A stretch of DNA of 64,000 nt from Anthonomus grandis grandis (Eukaryota; Arthropoda; Insecta; Coleoptera; Curculionidae): positions 13,096,938-13,160,937 of the forward strand of contig NC_065555.1 in assembly GCF_022605725.1 (NCBI RefSeq), in the 5' to 3' direction. The position numbers were made by a program, and so were the translations under genes. This document shows, piece after piece, positions 48,076 through 60,629 of the stretch; position 1 is the first letter of the stretch, and every line of letters begins with the position of its first letter. Under the pieces are notes generated by a model that saw only the letters and a program-made list of their open reading frames with translations, was not told where the DNA came from and searched no databases.

Positions 48076-48085
48076 TTATATTATT

Positions 48086-48300
48086 GCACTTCGAAACGCA
48101 GAGCATGATCTTTATGTGCCAATCCCAAGGTCAGAATTAATAAAAAGCTAGCTCTATTCGTTACGGAGCTAAAAAAATGCATATCATCTGCCTTTAGAAA
48201 TTAAATCATTGGCATCTTTTCCTCGATTTCGTAATGCTTTGAAATCATATTTACTGGCAAATTTTTTGACAATAAAGCATATTTGACTGATTGATTGAGT
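48086..48300 (+). mobile_element. 3' end of the jockey-like element resumed
   Basis: ALRNAEHDLYVPIPRSELIK is followed by HLPLEIKSLASFPRFRNALK and SYLLANF, the standard C-terminal end, and a short tail TTGACTGATTGATTGA at 48282-48297. Confidence 0.8.
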
Positions 48301-48329
48301 AAACCTGTGCTACGACTGTCACGCCTTTC

Positions 48330-48980
48330 TTGTCAAACCCGGCTGTTAATAACCAAATGCTTTACGATAGTCAATGAGACAAGCGTATACATAAATGTTC
48401 ATATTCCTACAACTTTATGTTAGCACGTGCAGGGAAAAGAGAGTTTCTCGAGTGCCGAGTCCGAAATCCAAATTGAGTAGTAATTATTTATTCTTCGTAC
48501 TTTTTATAAATGCGTATATGAATTATTTCTAGGAATACTTTGAGGACGTGGGAAATCACGCTAATTATGTGATAGTCATTACACTTAGAGGAGCTTGGGT
48601 TTTATGGAACCGCCACGAAGGTAGACTTGAGCCATTCGGAAGGGATTTTTCCTGAATGTATGGTGTTGAATAATTTAAGTTGAAGCTCTAAGCTTTTGCG
48701 TTTATCAGATCCTGTAGCTTTTCTGTTTTCTGAATTTTTATTCCGTGGATGACTTTGGTATTTATAATACTATATCACTTCTCTATCTGATCATCAACCT
48801 TCGTGGGATACTCTGGATGATCTTCGAACAGTTCCTCTACGTCATATGATACTTACATCTTGTTAATTTTTTTTTGATCCCATTTATGATCTCATTATTC
48901 GCATTTCTAAGAATTCCCAGCTGCTTTTTTCTCTTCATTCATCATCATCTTGGCTATTTTGCCGTATTGTGTACGTTGAA
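48330..48980 (-). mobile_element. RTE/L1-type non-LTR remnant, N-terminal half of the split copy
   Basis: The minus strand reads KRLELQLKLFNTIHSGKIPS then EWLKSTFVAVP, FGLGTRETLFSLHVLT and NIYVYACLIDYRKAFGY, the RT finger and palm motif A of the same family as 43870-44280. The intervening four kilobases are other retroelements. Confidence 0.72.
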
Positions 48981-49134
48981 GAAATCATGTTTTTGCTGCA
49001 GTAACTTAATTTCCAGGTATTCCTCGGACACATAGAATTCCTTTGCACACTTCTACACTTCCTCGTCACGGTCCTGTTTATCTCCTTATGCACTATCATG
49101 TTCATTCACATCTTACTGATCATTGGGCGATGTA

Positions 49135-50578
49135 CAGGGTGTCTCATTTTGGGTACTTTTGTGGGATATCTCCGTTATTTTTAAAGATAGAGAGTTGCGG
49201 TTTTCGCAACACTGTTCTACTTTTTCGTAAAACTAAAGATACTGTTAACAAAATTTTCATAGCCCTTTTATTTTTTAAGATACAGGGCATTATTGAATTT
49301 TTTGCATTTTGGGATCCCCGTCGTATTTCCGTTATTTTTACAGTTTTTGTAAAAGTAAACTCATTCTCATAGATTTTTTTTCATAGAATCTAGTGGTATA
49401 GATATATTTTTTTTTGATTAATAGTTTTTGAGTTATAACCCAAACTTATATTTTTTAAGTTCATAAAATTGGTCTTTTCTTTTACCTTTCCAAAAATATA
49501 TAACAGTATGGACTTATTTTCAAAAATACGCAAATAACTAAGAATTTTCTAAATTAAATGCATAATTTAATAGTAGGCCATGAATAACAATAATAGACAA
49601 ATAAAAAGTTACAAATTAATAACGACGAATGGGGAATTGCATCATTCTTATTTTTCTTGTAATAAAGAAACAAATATATAAGTTTAATAAACATTATAAG
49701 AAAACAACTATATAACAAAACAATATTTTTACAAGAGATGTTCAAAATGACCACCATCTTCTCTAAAACAAAATTGGCACATTTTTGTAACCCTTTGAAA
49801 AGCATGCAAAATAATAATTTGTCTCCTTCTCAGATTTTGAAATGGTAAATGAATTGCGTCTTGAAGTTCTATGAGATTATTGCATTGTCTATTATACACT
49901 TGATCTTGTATATACCTCCATAAAATTATTTATTTATTAACGGTATCCACCAATTTTACAAAAATAAAATAATACAAAAGATACTAATATTAATTCAACT
50001 TAAGCTTGATAATAGTAATAGTAATTACATAAATTAACATGTTAATTTAATAAAAATCAATTTAATTGTCACTTTTTTATTTCTTGTTATAAATAGCCAT
50101 GGCCCCCCATTAAATTATGAATTTGATCATTTAAATTTAGAAAATTGTAATTTTTTGCGTATTTTTAAAAATAAGTCCATACTGTTATATATTTTTAAAA
50201 AGGTAAAAAAAAGCGAATATTATGAACTATAAATATACAGGGTGTTCCATTAAGGAAAACATAAGTTTGGGTTATAACTTAGAAACTATTGATCAAAAAA
50301 AAAATATATCTACACCACTGGATTCTACGGAAAAAAATCTATAAGAATGAATTTTTACTTTTACAAAAACTTTAAAGATAACGGAGATACGTCGGGGATC
50401 CCAAAATGCAAAAACTTAAAAAATGCTCTGTATCTTAAAAAATAAAAGGGCTATGAAAATTTTGTTAACAGCATCTTTAGTTTTACGAAAAAGTAGCATG
50501 GTGTCGCGAAAACCGCAACTGTCTATCTCTAAAAATAACGAAGATATCCCGCAAAAGTACCCAAAATGGGACACCCTG
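49135..50578 (-). mobile_element. Mariner-like element with about 400-bp terminal inverted repeats
   Basis: Element of 1444 bp flanked by TA (49133-49134, 50579-50580). The ends are CAGGGTGTCTCATTTTGGGT and the complement of CAGGGTGTCCCATTTTGGGT. The inverted arms run to about 49545 and from about 50130, over half of the element. Inside is only a transposase C-terminus plus what looks like the 3' end of a retroelement (about 49927-50060). It is related in design to 12489-14434 but differs in sequence. Confidence 0.88.
49729..49926 (-). pseudogene. Mariner-like transposase C-terminus
   Basis: The frame reads LWRYIQDQVYNRQCNNLIEL, QDAIHLPFQNLRRRQ and ends FREDGGHFEHLL with a TAA at 49731-49729. 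The GGHFEHLL-type ending is typical of this transposase group. Everything before the LWGYIKD block, including all catalytic residues, is gone and replaced by AT-rich sequence with a TAATAAATAAATAA tail. Confidence 0.8.
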
Positions 50579-50854
50579 TACGTCCTGTTTAGTGCATAGT
50601 AAGTTTTCAAAAAAGAGAGTCATTTGTGTAACGATGGTTGAAGACCGTCGTTTTTCGGAATGTTCGTTTAAGTAAAGTTGGCCTTTTAATGAAGTCATAT
50701 CCCTGATGACACTTGAGAAATTCTCTTTCCCGTTAATTTTGACTTTCTTCAACCTATAAAAGTAATCTTTATTAAATTTAAAGACCATAAAAAAAACATT
50801 TTCTGTAGGGACAGTGCATTCCTGAGAAGCCTAAAAACAACTATTCATCATCAA

Positions 50855-51530
50855 ACAGTAAAGACCTCGCTATTTGTCAACCTCATGCTAAATCATTGAA
50901 ATCTCAATGCAAAGTCTCCAGATGTCACCTCAATTTGTCCTCGACCAGTCCTAAACTTCCAGAGTAATTCATGGTTGACCGTATCAAAATGCTTTAGAAA
51001 AATCAGTACAAACATGTATGTATAAACCATTTAGATTAACCGATTAAAAAACCAAACGGTTTTGGACCAATTAAACTGGACTGATTTATACCAACTATAG
51101 GAGAAAGACAGGAATAGGAGAAATGATAAAGTGGGTCATATATTTGTTACTTTAACGAATGGATGCCTATACTATATAGAATATGATGCCCAACCTCATA
51201 AAAGTTGAGGCCTACATTGCTTCTGCCAGCATTCAGCTTAAAAATTGTTCTTCCAGATTGACCTCCAAAGTGTTATTAGGTTTGATGGGAGAGTCTAAGT
51301 GCCGGCTTAGAATCTGAAGAACTTACTTGCGTGTATTTATATTCAGATCTACTTATTTGGTCAGTAGTTTATATGCTGATAATACCAATTCCAATGAATT
51401 CGGATCGATATAGAAATGGACTAGTGATGCATACGACTCTTCTCGGTCAAAAAATAAGGTTGTGTTATTCGAACTCGATAAAAAGGTCGCGAAGGATGCT
51501 TTAGAGTTACATTAAAGAATACCTTTAGAC
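50855..51530. mobile_element. Non-LTR retrotransposon scraps, both strands
   Basis: On the minus strand 51010-50900 reads MFVLIFLKHFDTVNHELLWK, RT motif A (for FTDFSKAFDTVNHELL). On the plus strand about 51420-51530 reads SKNKVVLFELDKKVAKDAL, like the segment after YADD in jockey-type elements. Both are short and decayed. Confidence 0.45.
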
Positions 51531-52040
51531 ATTTTAGATTAAGTATAATTATACAACAAAGCAAAGATCATGTTAATTATAGTCTATTATTATCTTATTA
51601 ATTAAATACTAAAAAAGAATAAAAAAATAAACAAATGAGTTTTCCGATTTGATAAAACCCATATTGGCATCATTTAAATCAAATCTATACTTTATCAAAA
51701 ATAAATTATGACTTTTGGTATAATGATTGCTTAATTATTAAAAATTTCCAATTCTTACCACAATAATACTCTCATTGAAAACTAATAGAAATTCTGCAGT
51801 CGTGTACTTTGCTGCATATTTATGAGGTGTTACTGGTTTGTAATCCATTGCTCACCGATTGACCCACTGTACCTGATTCTTTCTGCAACAAAATATTATA
51901 CAGGGAGTTTTAATAATTTTAATAAAAGTATAAATACACCTAAAATTCTCTTCACTTTAAGAGAAAAAAATTAGCGTTTTCATTATACCGTAAAATTTGT
52001 TTATAAAATCAAACTAAGCACAAGATTTTTACATATTAAT
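51531..52040. other. AT-rich sequence, nothing recognised
   Basis: No coding frame, terminal repeat or retroelement motif is visible. Confidence 0.4.
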
Positions 52041-52049
52041 GGATTTTTT

Positions 52050-52570
52050 TTTTGACGTTAAAGAAGTTTAAACCAGTGGTGTCTGCAACCGGGGATTTAA
52101 CTAATCATTTTTGGGAATATATCATGTACGCCATTGCTTTTTTTTGGTATGAAAATCTTTTTATTGTTATAAGTAGCCCCTACGTTTGAAAGTCATATCG
52201 CATTTAATTAATAGTGTTTATTTGTCAGATGGAAAAAGTTAAAAATTACTTACCAATAAATTGTAATGCTGAAATTTTTTTTTTGTAAATCAGGTGCGTA
52301 TCATTTTATGTGGATTGACATAACTATGTGGTGAAAGTATAAAGTTTTTTCTATACTTTTATTTAATCAAATTAAAAATCATTAATTTTTTTAACCAATG
52401 GCGTAGACGTTCCGATGTCATAGCGTATTTAAATTTTTTTAAAAAATTTTCCAGATTGATAGATTTTTACTCAACCAATAATTTGTATTGTTTTTTGGTT
52501 TTTTTGTCAGTGGCGTACCATTTTTATTAATTCATATTACTACCTCGACGCCGCAATAGTAGCATTCAAA
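52050..52570 (+). repeat. Dispersed GTGGCGTACC-type repeat, copy 1
   Basis: A run of diverged blocks built around AGTGGCGTACCATTTTTATT (52509-52528), ATGTCATAGCGTATTTAAA (about 52417) and GACGCCGC (52549), with looser relatives at about 52125 and 52292. The same block order recurs at 54955-55330 in the same orientation, so this is a repeat family. Type is unknown. Confidence 0.55.
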
Positions 52571-52899
52571 TTCAAAATATTTTTAATTGTCAAAACAAAC
52601 TCGTATATTCTTGTTAACAAAGGTTCATAGAGTACTATAACTAAAATTAATATATTACAAAATATTACACAAAAGAGTATAAAGCTAAAAATGGCTAGTC
52701 ATAAAAAAACAGTAAAACAAACATCAGAGTAAAGGCTCATAAAATTTACACTTGTACCATAAAGCATTTACAATTTAAGCTAATTATAATATGTGCAAAT
52801 AAAATACTAGTAATGTAAATATGTAAGTTGCAAACCTATACTAAATTAAGCTAAAATCTTCCAGCAAAATACTTTGTAAGGCTATAGTGGCCCTTATTT

Positions 52900-54610
52900 A
52901 ACAAAAAAGCGTTGATAGAGTGTAAATGTCAAAGTGGTGTTACTTTGTCGTATCGATAACGAAAAACCTTTTTACTATTGTATACCACTGATTTTTTTAT
53001 TTGTTTAGTTCTAGGGATAGGGAATCTAACATAGAAGGAATGCCGAGTATTATAACCTGCATCCGCCCTAGTAAGCATAATGTTATGCTTCTTAAAAATA
53101 AGGCATAAAGTAAGAATTTTGTGTGTAAGAAATAAGTGACAAGTCTCTCGAAAACCAACTTTAAATAAATATAGAATTGGCTTTTTTTGTCAAATAAAAA
53201 TCTTATTAAAGAGGTACTGGTGCTACACTCCAAAAACAAATACCGTAGCAAAAATGAGACTTGATTAAGTATAGAAAAATATGAAGCTCTGGCAACTGAA
53301 CTGTTTAATTTTCAGATTTTAAATCAGAATTAATATATAATCCACAAAATTTGCATACATTAAGAGTCTATAATATAGACTAGATAATTAAACAAAAGAC
53401 ACATAATTTAAGGCACATTTTAATTTTACCTTTTATAAATGTATTTGAATCGTTGCTTCAAGCTGTCATGGATAGTAGTAAATGGTAGTATCGTCTGCAA
53501 AGGTGATCAAATTACCTTATAAAATAAAATATGAGGCGAATCATTAACATAGATCAAGAATCGGAGAGGTCCCAACACTGAATCTTGGAGTACTCCTATG
53601 TTAGTTTTAAATTCATTGAAGCTTTGACCCTGAAAGTTAAGAGTCTGCGCTATTTCTATCAAATATGACCGGAACCACTCCAAGCCAAATCCAAATGCCT
53701 CTAATTTACTTAGCAGTATTCTGTGGTTGACACAGTCAAAGGCTTGTGACAAGTCACAGAATAATGCGGCAGTACAGTCCCTATTGTTAAACCCAAAATA
53801 TATCTTTCCAAAAAATGAGACATAGCATGTAAATCGCTTTGAGATCTCTGAAAGTCAGCAGTTTGACTTAGCAAAAATTAAAAAATCCTATTTTTGATAA
53901 GCTTTTCCACTAATTTTTAACAGTGTAGGTAAAACAAGTCGAAAGCTCGAAGGATTATTTGTATCTCCACCTTTGTACCAAGGAATAATATAAGCTTTCA
54001 TTAAGCAAGAAGGGAAGGAACCAGTCAAAAATGAAGAATTAATAGCTTCCACCAATACCTCCAAAGCTGTTTCAGGCAAAGCCAAAAGCACTCTCAATAA
54101 CACACCATCATAGCTAGAAGAATTTATAATTTTTAGTTGTGCCAGTAATTCTTGAACTTCTAATGTAGTGTAACTGGTGTAAAAAAGAACGCATCCGGAG
54201 CAAGTGAGTGGCCCAGGTATTCCAGAAAATCCACTTCAACAATGCGAGTATCATAATTGTAATTATTTGCAACATTGAAATAGAAGACATTCATCTGGCT
54301 AGCATCAAGGTGTGAAGTCAGAGGTGATTTGGTTTTGCCTCTCAATTTGTTAACTATTCTCAGAGATTCTTTTGATTTATTGGATTAATGGATGGAAAAC
54401 TGAAACAATAACTCCTGAAATAAAAACTTAGAGCTATCAGTTTATCTTGTAAATATTGTTCTGTCATAATTAAGGAACTACTATGAATTATTCTTAATCT
54501 ATCAAATCTAGCTACTACTACATAATTTGAACTATAAAATGGTTCAAGGGCTCGTAGCCAATGCTCAACCAGAGTCACAATACCAGGAAAGTTAAGTGAT
54601 TCTAAAAATA
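52900..54610 (-). mobile_element. Non-LTR retrotransposon, decayed, endonuclease to C-terminus
   Basis: Minus-strand pieces in order are VTLVEHWLRALEPFYSSNYV (endonuclease, EHW motif, 54578-54500), PSCLMKAYIIPWYKGGDTNN (RT fingers, about 54030-53960), SQAFDCVNHRILLSKLEAFG (motif A, 53750), NIGVLQDSVLGPLRFLIYVN (motif B with GVPQGS altered), LITFADDTTIYYYP (motif C, intact FADD, about 53490-53450) and RADAGYNTRHSFYVRFPIPR (C-terminal YNTR block, about 53070-53010). Stops and frameshifts are frequent. Confidence 0.75.
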
Positions 54611-54954
54611 TAAATCATTCATCAGTCATGGATCATACATACTAAATGTCTAAAAGAGTGGTAACTATGGTGGTATTGTTATTACCTTCTGTGAACAAAA
54701 ATTTGTTTGTGATTCACTTAACAAACTTTTATCAGGTAAGTCCACCATTACGCATAATTGAATTCGTGCAATTTAAAGACTTCCGTTTAATTTTTTATGC
54801 AGTAATATGGGACATTGCTACATAAAAAGATACAAGCTGGCAGGCTGATGCTCTAGTGAGCCAAAAACCAAGTTCCCTAAAGTCATTTACAATTACCCTA
54901 ATCGACAATTTTGTTTCGTAACCGTAAGAATACTTTAATGGTTTTCTTTTACTA

Positions 54955-55330
54955 GCTGCGTCCACGTCCAGAAACCATAGCGCATTTAAAACCTATTTTT
55001 TACTTTTTTTATTTTTAGATTGTCAAATCTTTACTCAAAAATGAATCATATTTTTTTAATATTAGGCGCACCATTTTTATTGATTTACATGATTATAAGG
55101 ACGCCACTGAAAATAAACAATGTTATTTTTAACAAAAACAAACATTTGCTATGCTTGCGTATATTTAATTTTTAGGGATAAAATCATTATTTTTCTTTCA
55201 CCAGAGGCGTTCTCAGATAAAAATAGTCGAGAGAACCATCTTCACTGACCAATTAGTCTTCAAGTTTAAATTAGTGGCGCACCATGTTATCAAAATATTT
55301 AAAGTGGCCTCAATGAAAATATGATATAAT
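54955..55330 (+). repeat. Dispersed GTGGCGTACC-type repeat, copy 2
   Basis: Blocks GAAACCATAGCGCATTTAAA (54974-54993), TTAGGCGCACCATTTTTATT (about 55062-55081), GGACGCCACTGAAAA (about 55098) and AGTGGCGCACCATGTTAT (about 55272) match the block order of 52050-52570. Confidence 0.55.
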
Positions 55331-55339
55331 ATGAGATAT

Positions 55340-57040
55340 TTGCCGATAATTTAACTATACCTATAATGGTCTTTTTTTTTAAGTAGTGCCGTAAATATCA
55401 TTTTTCAAAAAATAGTGCACAAAAAATGTTTTGAAAAAATAAACTCCTTACAGAAAAACTTATTTCAAATCAAGTAATTTTAACAAATAAATTTAAAAAT
55501 AAATTGATACTATAAATATCTTTTGCTTAATAACTGACTGAAATATATATTAATAAAGAAAACACACTTAAGGAAACCTGAAAATAGTATGTTCTGATCA
55601 CAAGTCTTATTGTCCTTAATCTTATTTCACATCCCCAGCATATTTTTACATACATGACAACTATCACTTCTAAAGCATATTTTTCAATTTATAATTACCT
55701 GAAACCACTGGCTATCATAACAGTTTACAATAATCAATATACATGCTGTTAAAAAAACTTACTTTTTATGAAGCTTTATCTCCGGACTTGCAAATCGTCA
55801 CAACATTTTTATTCAATAATAAAACCAATACACTGTCAATTATTATCTATACAAGATAATAATTTTGCGTTATCTTTAAAATATTTTAACCTATACCCGG
55901 TATATTGTTGACTAGCGTCACAGCCGGATTGATTCAAAGTAAACATATTGTTATTATCGATACCTTCCTTATTCGATAAACGTTTGCGATATTGAAGGAC
56001 TTTATTTAGTCAACAAACGCAACGTGTGCATTATGTGATCAGGAATTTGTAATAAACGCTTTGTTTTATATAATAAAAATTGCTATATATATATTTTTTC
56101 ACGGTCGAATGCCTCATCTTAATTGTGTTCCTCTTTAAATGATTTTTTTTTACAGAACTTGAATACTTTTCGCATCATATAACAAAACCGCTTACTCGGA
56201 CATCCATGACGAGTTCAGCTAATTTCACCTATCATCTCTCACATTGTTGACATATGTTTCTAACAGTATAATTTAGACTTCTTTTTGCTCTGGACTTTCA
56301 CACTGTTAGCATATTCACTGATAATCTAACATCTAGATCACTTAGGAGCTGTCCTTAATCAATAGAGTTCCAAAACTCAGAAACCGAAGCACTGCTGAAG
56401 CTTAGCCCAGTAAATCTTAAGTCTTGAATAAAAGTAGTGAGGTATAACCCTCCACAAATCAGTTTTCATATTTACCACATCAGAACGCTATCGTCATCTA
56501 TAACTTTTATGTGAATCCTGGCATTGATTTTCTTTATATTTTATGGCTGAAAGAAATGCCCCTCAGTGTGATAATATTGTGGATTACTCCATGTTAGACC
56601 CTCATATTTTCATCTACCATATTCGCCAAATAAACTCTTCAAAGATACTTTTTAGAGATAAAGGGTGATGGTAGTTTAAAAGTCGTTAACTAGAGTGTTT
56701 GTATCTATTATAATTGGACTGGAACCAACTCTATTTAGTTTTATTTTATAAATAAGGGTGAAAATAATGAGTAACTAGCCTTTAAATAAAAAGTATCAAC
56801 TTAAAAATCACCCTGTATATCTTTAAAGCATAATATTATTTACAATAGTAACAGGACTTTATATAAGGCATTTAATGCAAATCAAATTAATTATTACAAG
56901 ATTTTAGAATCTAATCATGTAAGTAACTTTAGATCAGATTTGGCATCATTACTGTACGCACATATATTCAAATTAATATTTTCTAAAGTGATTTAGCTAT
57001 GATAGAACAGGGTCATACAACTAAACTTATAGATAATACT
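55340..57040. other. Mostly unrecognised, AT-rich
   Basis: No gene seen. A solitary mariner-type end (TCACCCTGTA, element end at 56815 followed by TA) is present without a visible partner. Confidence 0.4.
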
Positions 57041-57059
57041 GGTTATGATAGAAATTCTT

Positions 57060-58640
57060 TTTTATAGATAAATCTACAAAAGTTGAAGCTCATTGATCAA
57101 ACATTATTATTGTTTGACAAACAGTTGATTGAACATTAGAAATAACCATTCAAAGAGTTTCAGCAGTTTTGTTCTAAAATAAAGACCCTAAGAAATAAAA
57201 TGATTCATCTATTACTTGATTCATATAATTTCCTGATATTGTATTATTAACTGAGCACTGATTAAAACCTAATGAATGTTTTTTAATATTTAATGATGCT
57301 TCTATATCAATTTTTTGTCTTCAACACTACATACATGATGGAACTGCTATTTTAGTTAAACAAACTCTTAAAACTTGATAAGTTTGATAACTTTTTGATG
57401 GAGAAAGTTTTTGAATTCTCCTTTTGTTCTTGTAGACGATTTAATTTATATGTTCTTTGTATTTACAGGCTATCCACTGGAGATATCGATATATTCCTGG
57501 ACAAACCTGACTCTCTATTAACCCAATTATCCCTACATTCTAAAGTTATATTAGCTGGTGACTTTAATAATAACTATAGTGACGTAACTTTCGTACTTCT
57601 CTTTTAAATAGATTGGAATCCAACTACTTGAAAATGCATGTTCTTTTTCCCACACGAATAACATCCTCATCTGAAATTACTATTGATTCTTTATGTACAG
57701 ATTTAAATGATATGTCATGTACATACAATACTCTCTTCTGATATTTCTGACTTTGAAGCAATTCTTGCAATGTAGCATTGGATTGCTTTTGTCTTATTAT
57801 GTAGGGGGAGCTATTTTCACTGCTTTTTATTCTGCTACAGCCTTGATAAATTGGAATGCAATTGAAATTGCTCCTCATCCATTTACATTATTTTTTCATG
57901 TGTTGTGGGACAGATAGGAAAACACTGAAGATAATCAGAAGAAAATACTGAACCTTGGGTCACAGCAAGCCTCAGAATTATTTATGACTAAGTTGTAAGT
58001 ACACATATGCAATCAATGAATACATATATTTCATATCATCAGATATACCGTCATCTATACAGAAAGACAATTAAAGCAGGAAAGACTAAAAAGAATGACC
58101 GCTTAAATGTGTCGTCAAATAGGAAAAAAGAGTTTTATTTAATTATTTATGATTTTAGGCATTTTTATAAAAAAATATTCTGAACCACAGATGAGATCAA
58201 ATATTTTAAACGATTATTATTGAATAATTTCTTATTTCTTGTTCAAGGAGATGAGTGGTAATAGTGATCCCTTACATTATATTCAATATTCTCTTTTTCT
58301 TTTATTCTGTTGATCTCATCGAAGTTGAGGATTAAACGCTTAAAAACCATAAATCATCTAGAGCTGATGGAGTATCATCAAAGTTACTATTCTGTTTGCC
58401 TGACTCAGCATTGAATGCGTTAGCACCACTCTTCCTTCATGTTTGAAAGAAGCAGTGGTTATCACTCTTCATAAGGGTGGGAATTTGAATGAGTCGTGTA
58501 ATTTTCGTCCAATTTCTATTTCATCTACCCTCTCCAAGATAGTTCAGAAACTTGCAAAAAGCAGAATTTTGTCTTGTTTACGACATAATAGCATTTTATC
58601 TGCAAATCAAATTGGATAACCCCTGTTTTTTGAAAGCATC
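57060..58640 (+). mobile_element. Non-LTR retrotransposon, decayed, endonuclease and RT start
   Basis: The endonuclease region reads LTEHWLKPNECF-like at about 57250-57290, VLCIYRLSTGDIDIFLDKPD and LHSKVILAGDFNNNYSDV (57440-57590), TRITSSSEITIDSLCTDLND (about 57653-57712) and a decayed SDxEAIL. The RT start follows at about 58340-58640 with NHKSSRADGVSSKLLF-like finger sequence and the motif for IIPLHKGG. It was interrupted or truncated before motif A. Many stops. Confidence 0.65.
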
Positions 58641-58719
58641 TACAAAAGGATGGACTTGGAGATAAAAGCGCGGTAAAGATAAGAATGGAGCTTAGTATAT
58701 TCTAACAAATGGACAAATA

Positions 58720-59838
58720 GTTTTTGCTAACTGATGGATGGAAGATTGACCTATCCTCCAACTTCTCTGTTATTTCAGTCTCTGAAGAGTTTGAAGAAAA
58801 GAATGTTCCTCCCTGTGCTCTTACTCTCATGGGTTGTGGCTATATCGGTTCAGTATCTGCATTCATATCTTCTGTGTCACTATCAGAATATTCAATCATA
58901 CCTTTACTGGTAGTCGTAAGTCTAAAAGTGGTAATTTGAGTGGAACCAGATGAAGTTGAAGGAACAATATTATTAGTTTTAAATTTATTTGTTGTAGGTT
59001 GTAAAGGAAGACCACAGGATTTTTCTAAAATGTGCTTATGCATTGCTTGAAGGTAACATTTTAAGTCAGTGTTTCCAGAAATTTTGATTTGCTTGGAACA
59101 GTATTGACAAATAGCAAATATTTTATCTTCACATTTTTTAAAATACTGCCACAAATTAGTTTTAGGTGGCATTTTCTTATATCTGCAAATATAAAAATGC
59201 CATATTCAGTTGAAATTTTAATGTTTTTTAATTATCAAATAATAAACAACAAATATTTTTATTATATAACCATATACTGTTTCTTATTTACTCTTTCGTG
59301 TCTAAATAAAAACATCTATATTAATAAAAGTTTTGACGTAACTTACCTTATATTGTAATTATAATGAACGTTCAAATAAATGACAAATCTTCTAATCAAC
59401 AATCACCTGAGAATAAAATGATCACCCTAAATGTTTCTGATTCGATGGAATGGAACTGAACACTCTAAACTTCTAAGCTGATATTCATTAATAGCAGAAT
59501 AGCACAGATGTAATAAGGGAATCCCCCGGTAAATATGTGACAGTAGTAATGGGACTATACTCAGATACAGGAATCGAGTAGTATTCAATTCCCTAAAGTA
59601 TTTAATTTTGCCCATCACTTTTTGATAATTATATATATATTAAATCAAAACATTGATGTTCAATGTTTCTCCAAAACATTTCTAATAATTTTAATTGGTC
59701 ATTTTTGTTTGAAGAAATAATAAATATCGATGTATAATATCGCAAAAATGTCAATCCCTTGTCATCGATGTCAAAATATCGACCATCGATAGAAAAACAT
59801 CGATGTTTAAAAAAAATCAATGAACATCGCCCAACACT
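58720..59838 (-). mobile_element. hAT-like element, 5' part only
   Basis: The right end reads, on the minus strand, TAGTGTTGGGCGATGTTCAT from about 59839, a typical hAT terminal sequence. It is followed by several ATCGATG copies (about 59710-59810). A BED finger exon follows at 59172. The other end and the catalytic domain are missing: the coding frame simply runs out near 58720 next to a retroelement remnant. Confidence 0.68.
58750..59172 (-). pseudogene. BED zinc finger of a hAT transposase, truncated
   Basis: It starts MPPKTNLWQYFKKCEDKIFA, with Cys pair CQYC, then KCYLQAMHKH giving the His pair: a C2H2-type BED finger that binds DNA in hAT transposases and ZBED proteins. A serine/threonine-rich linker follows (IVPSTSSGSTQITTFR, YSDSDTEDMNADTEPI). 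No RNase H-like catalytic domain or dimerisation domain follows, so this is a fragment. Confidence 0.75.
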
Positions 59839-60629
59839 ACATGATGCTGGCCGTAATGCAGCGCTGCCGCATAATAATAATATACATATAATTATTATTT
59901 TAGTGCATGTTAAGAAAGTAGCTAAATATACTTTATTCCTTAATATAGACGAAGTAGTGAGCTTGAACTGTTTTATAGGACCTCTCGTAGCGTCCAGGCT
60001 CCCCCACATCCAATGAATAAACTCATATTAATTTCTGTTATTTATTATATTAATTCTTACGTATTGAATTCTATTAGTTACTAAATTTTATGTTGTACCC
60101 CTAAATACAATTGTAGATAATCTTCCTTATAATAAATCTACACTACACTAACATTTCATAAATAATCTATAAAATCGACGGTACCAATATAGCACAGGAC
60201 ATCTATAGGATGTCTCATTTATATCTAAATAACGTACTAATATCTTAAGACCTGTAAAAGAAGTCTTTAATATAGCTTATTTAAAATATCGTTAATATGT
60301 CCAATATGTTATATCTATAAGATATCTGTTTAATACTTTTTCCTATAGACATTATAAGGTTTAATAAATTTACATTTTCATTATTGCAATTAAGACAATT
60401 CGTAAAAAATATAATTTTTTAATTTGTTCAAATCTGTGGCTCATTAATGATGCAATTTTTATGCTCACTAATCGACAAGGGAACCTGGGCAGATCCGCTA
60501 ATCAGATACATAAATACAAATCTGATGTTCAGCAGAACTCTGATCCTAACTTCAAACTAACATAACCTAACACATGTTTTTTTTATTTCTGTTCCTTTCA
60601 CGTGCTCCGACCATGAACTTAATAAATAT
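59839..60629. other. No gene seen
   Basis: AT-rich. The phrase AACATAACCTAACA at about 60560 is a common insect low-complexity phrase without assigned meaning. Confidence 0.4.
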
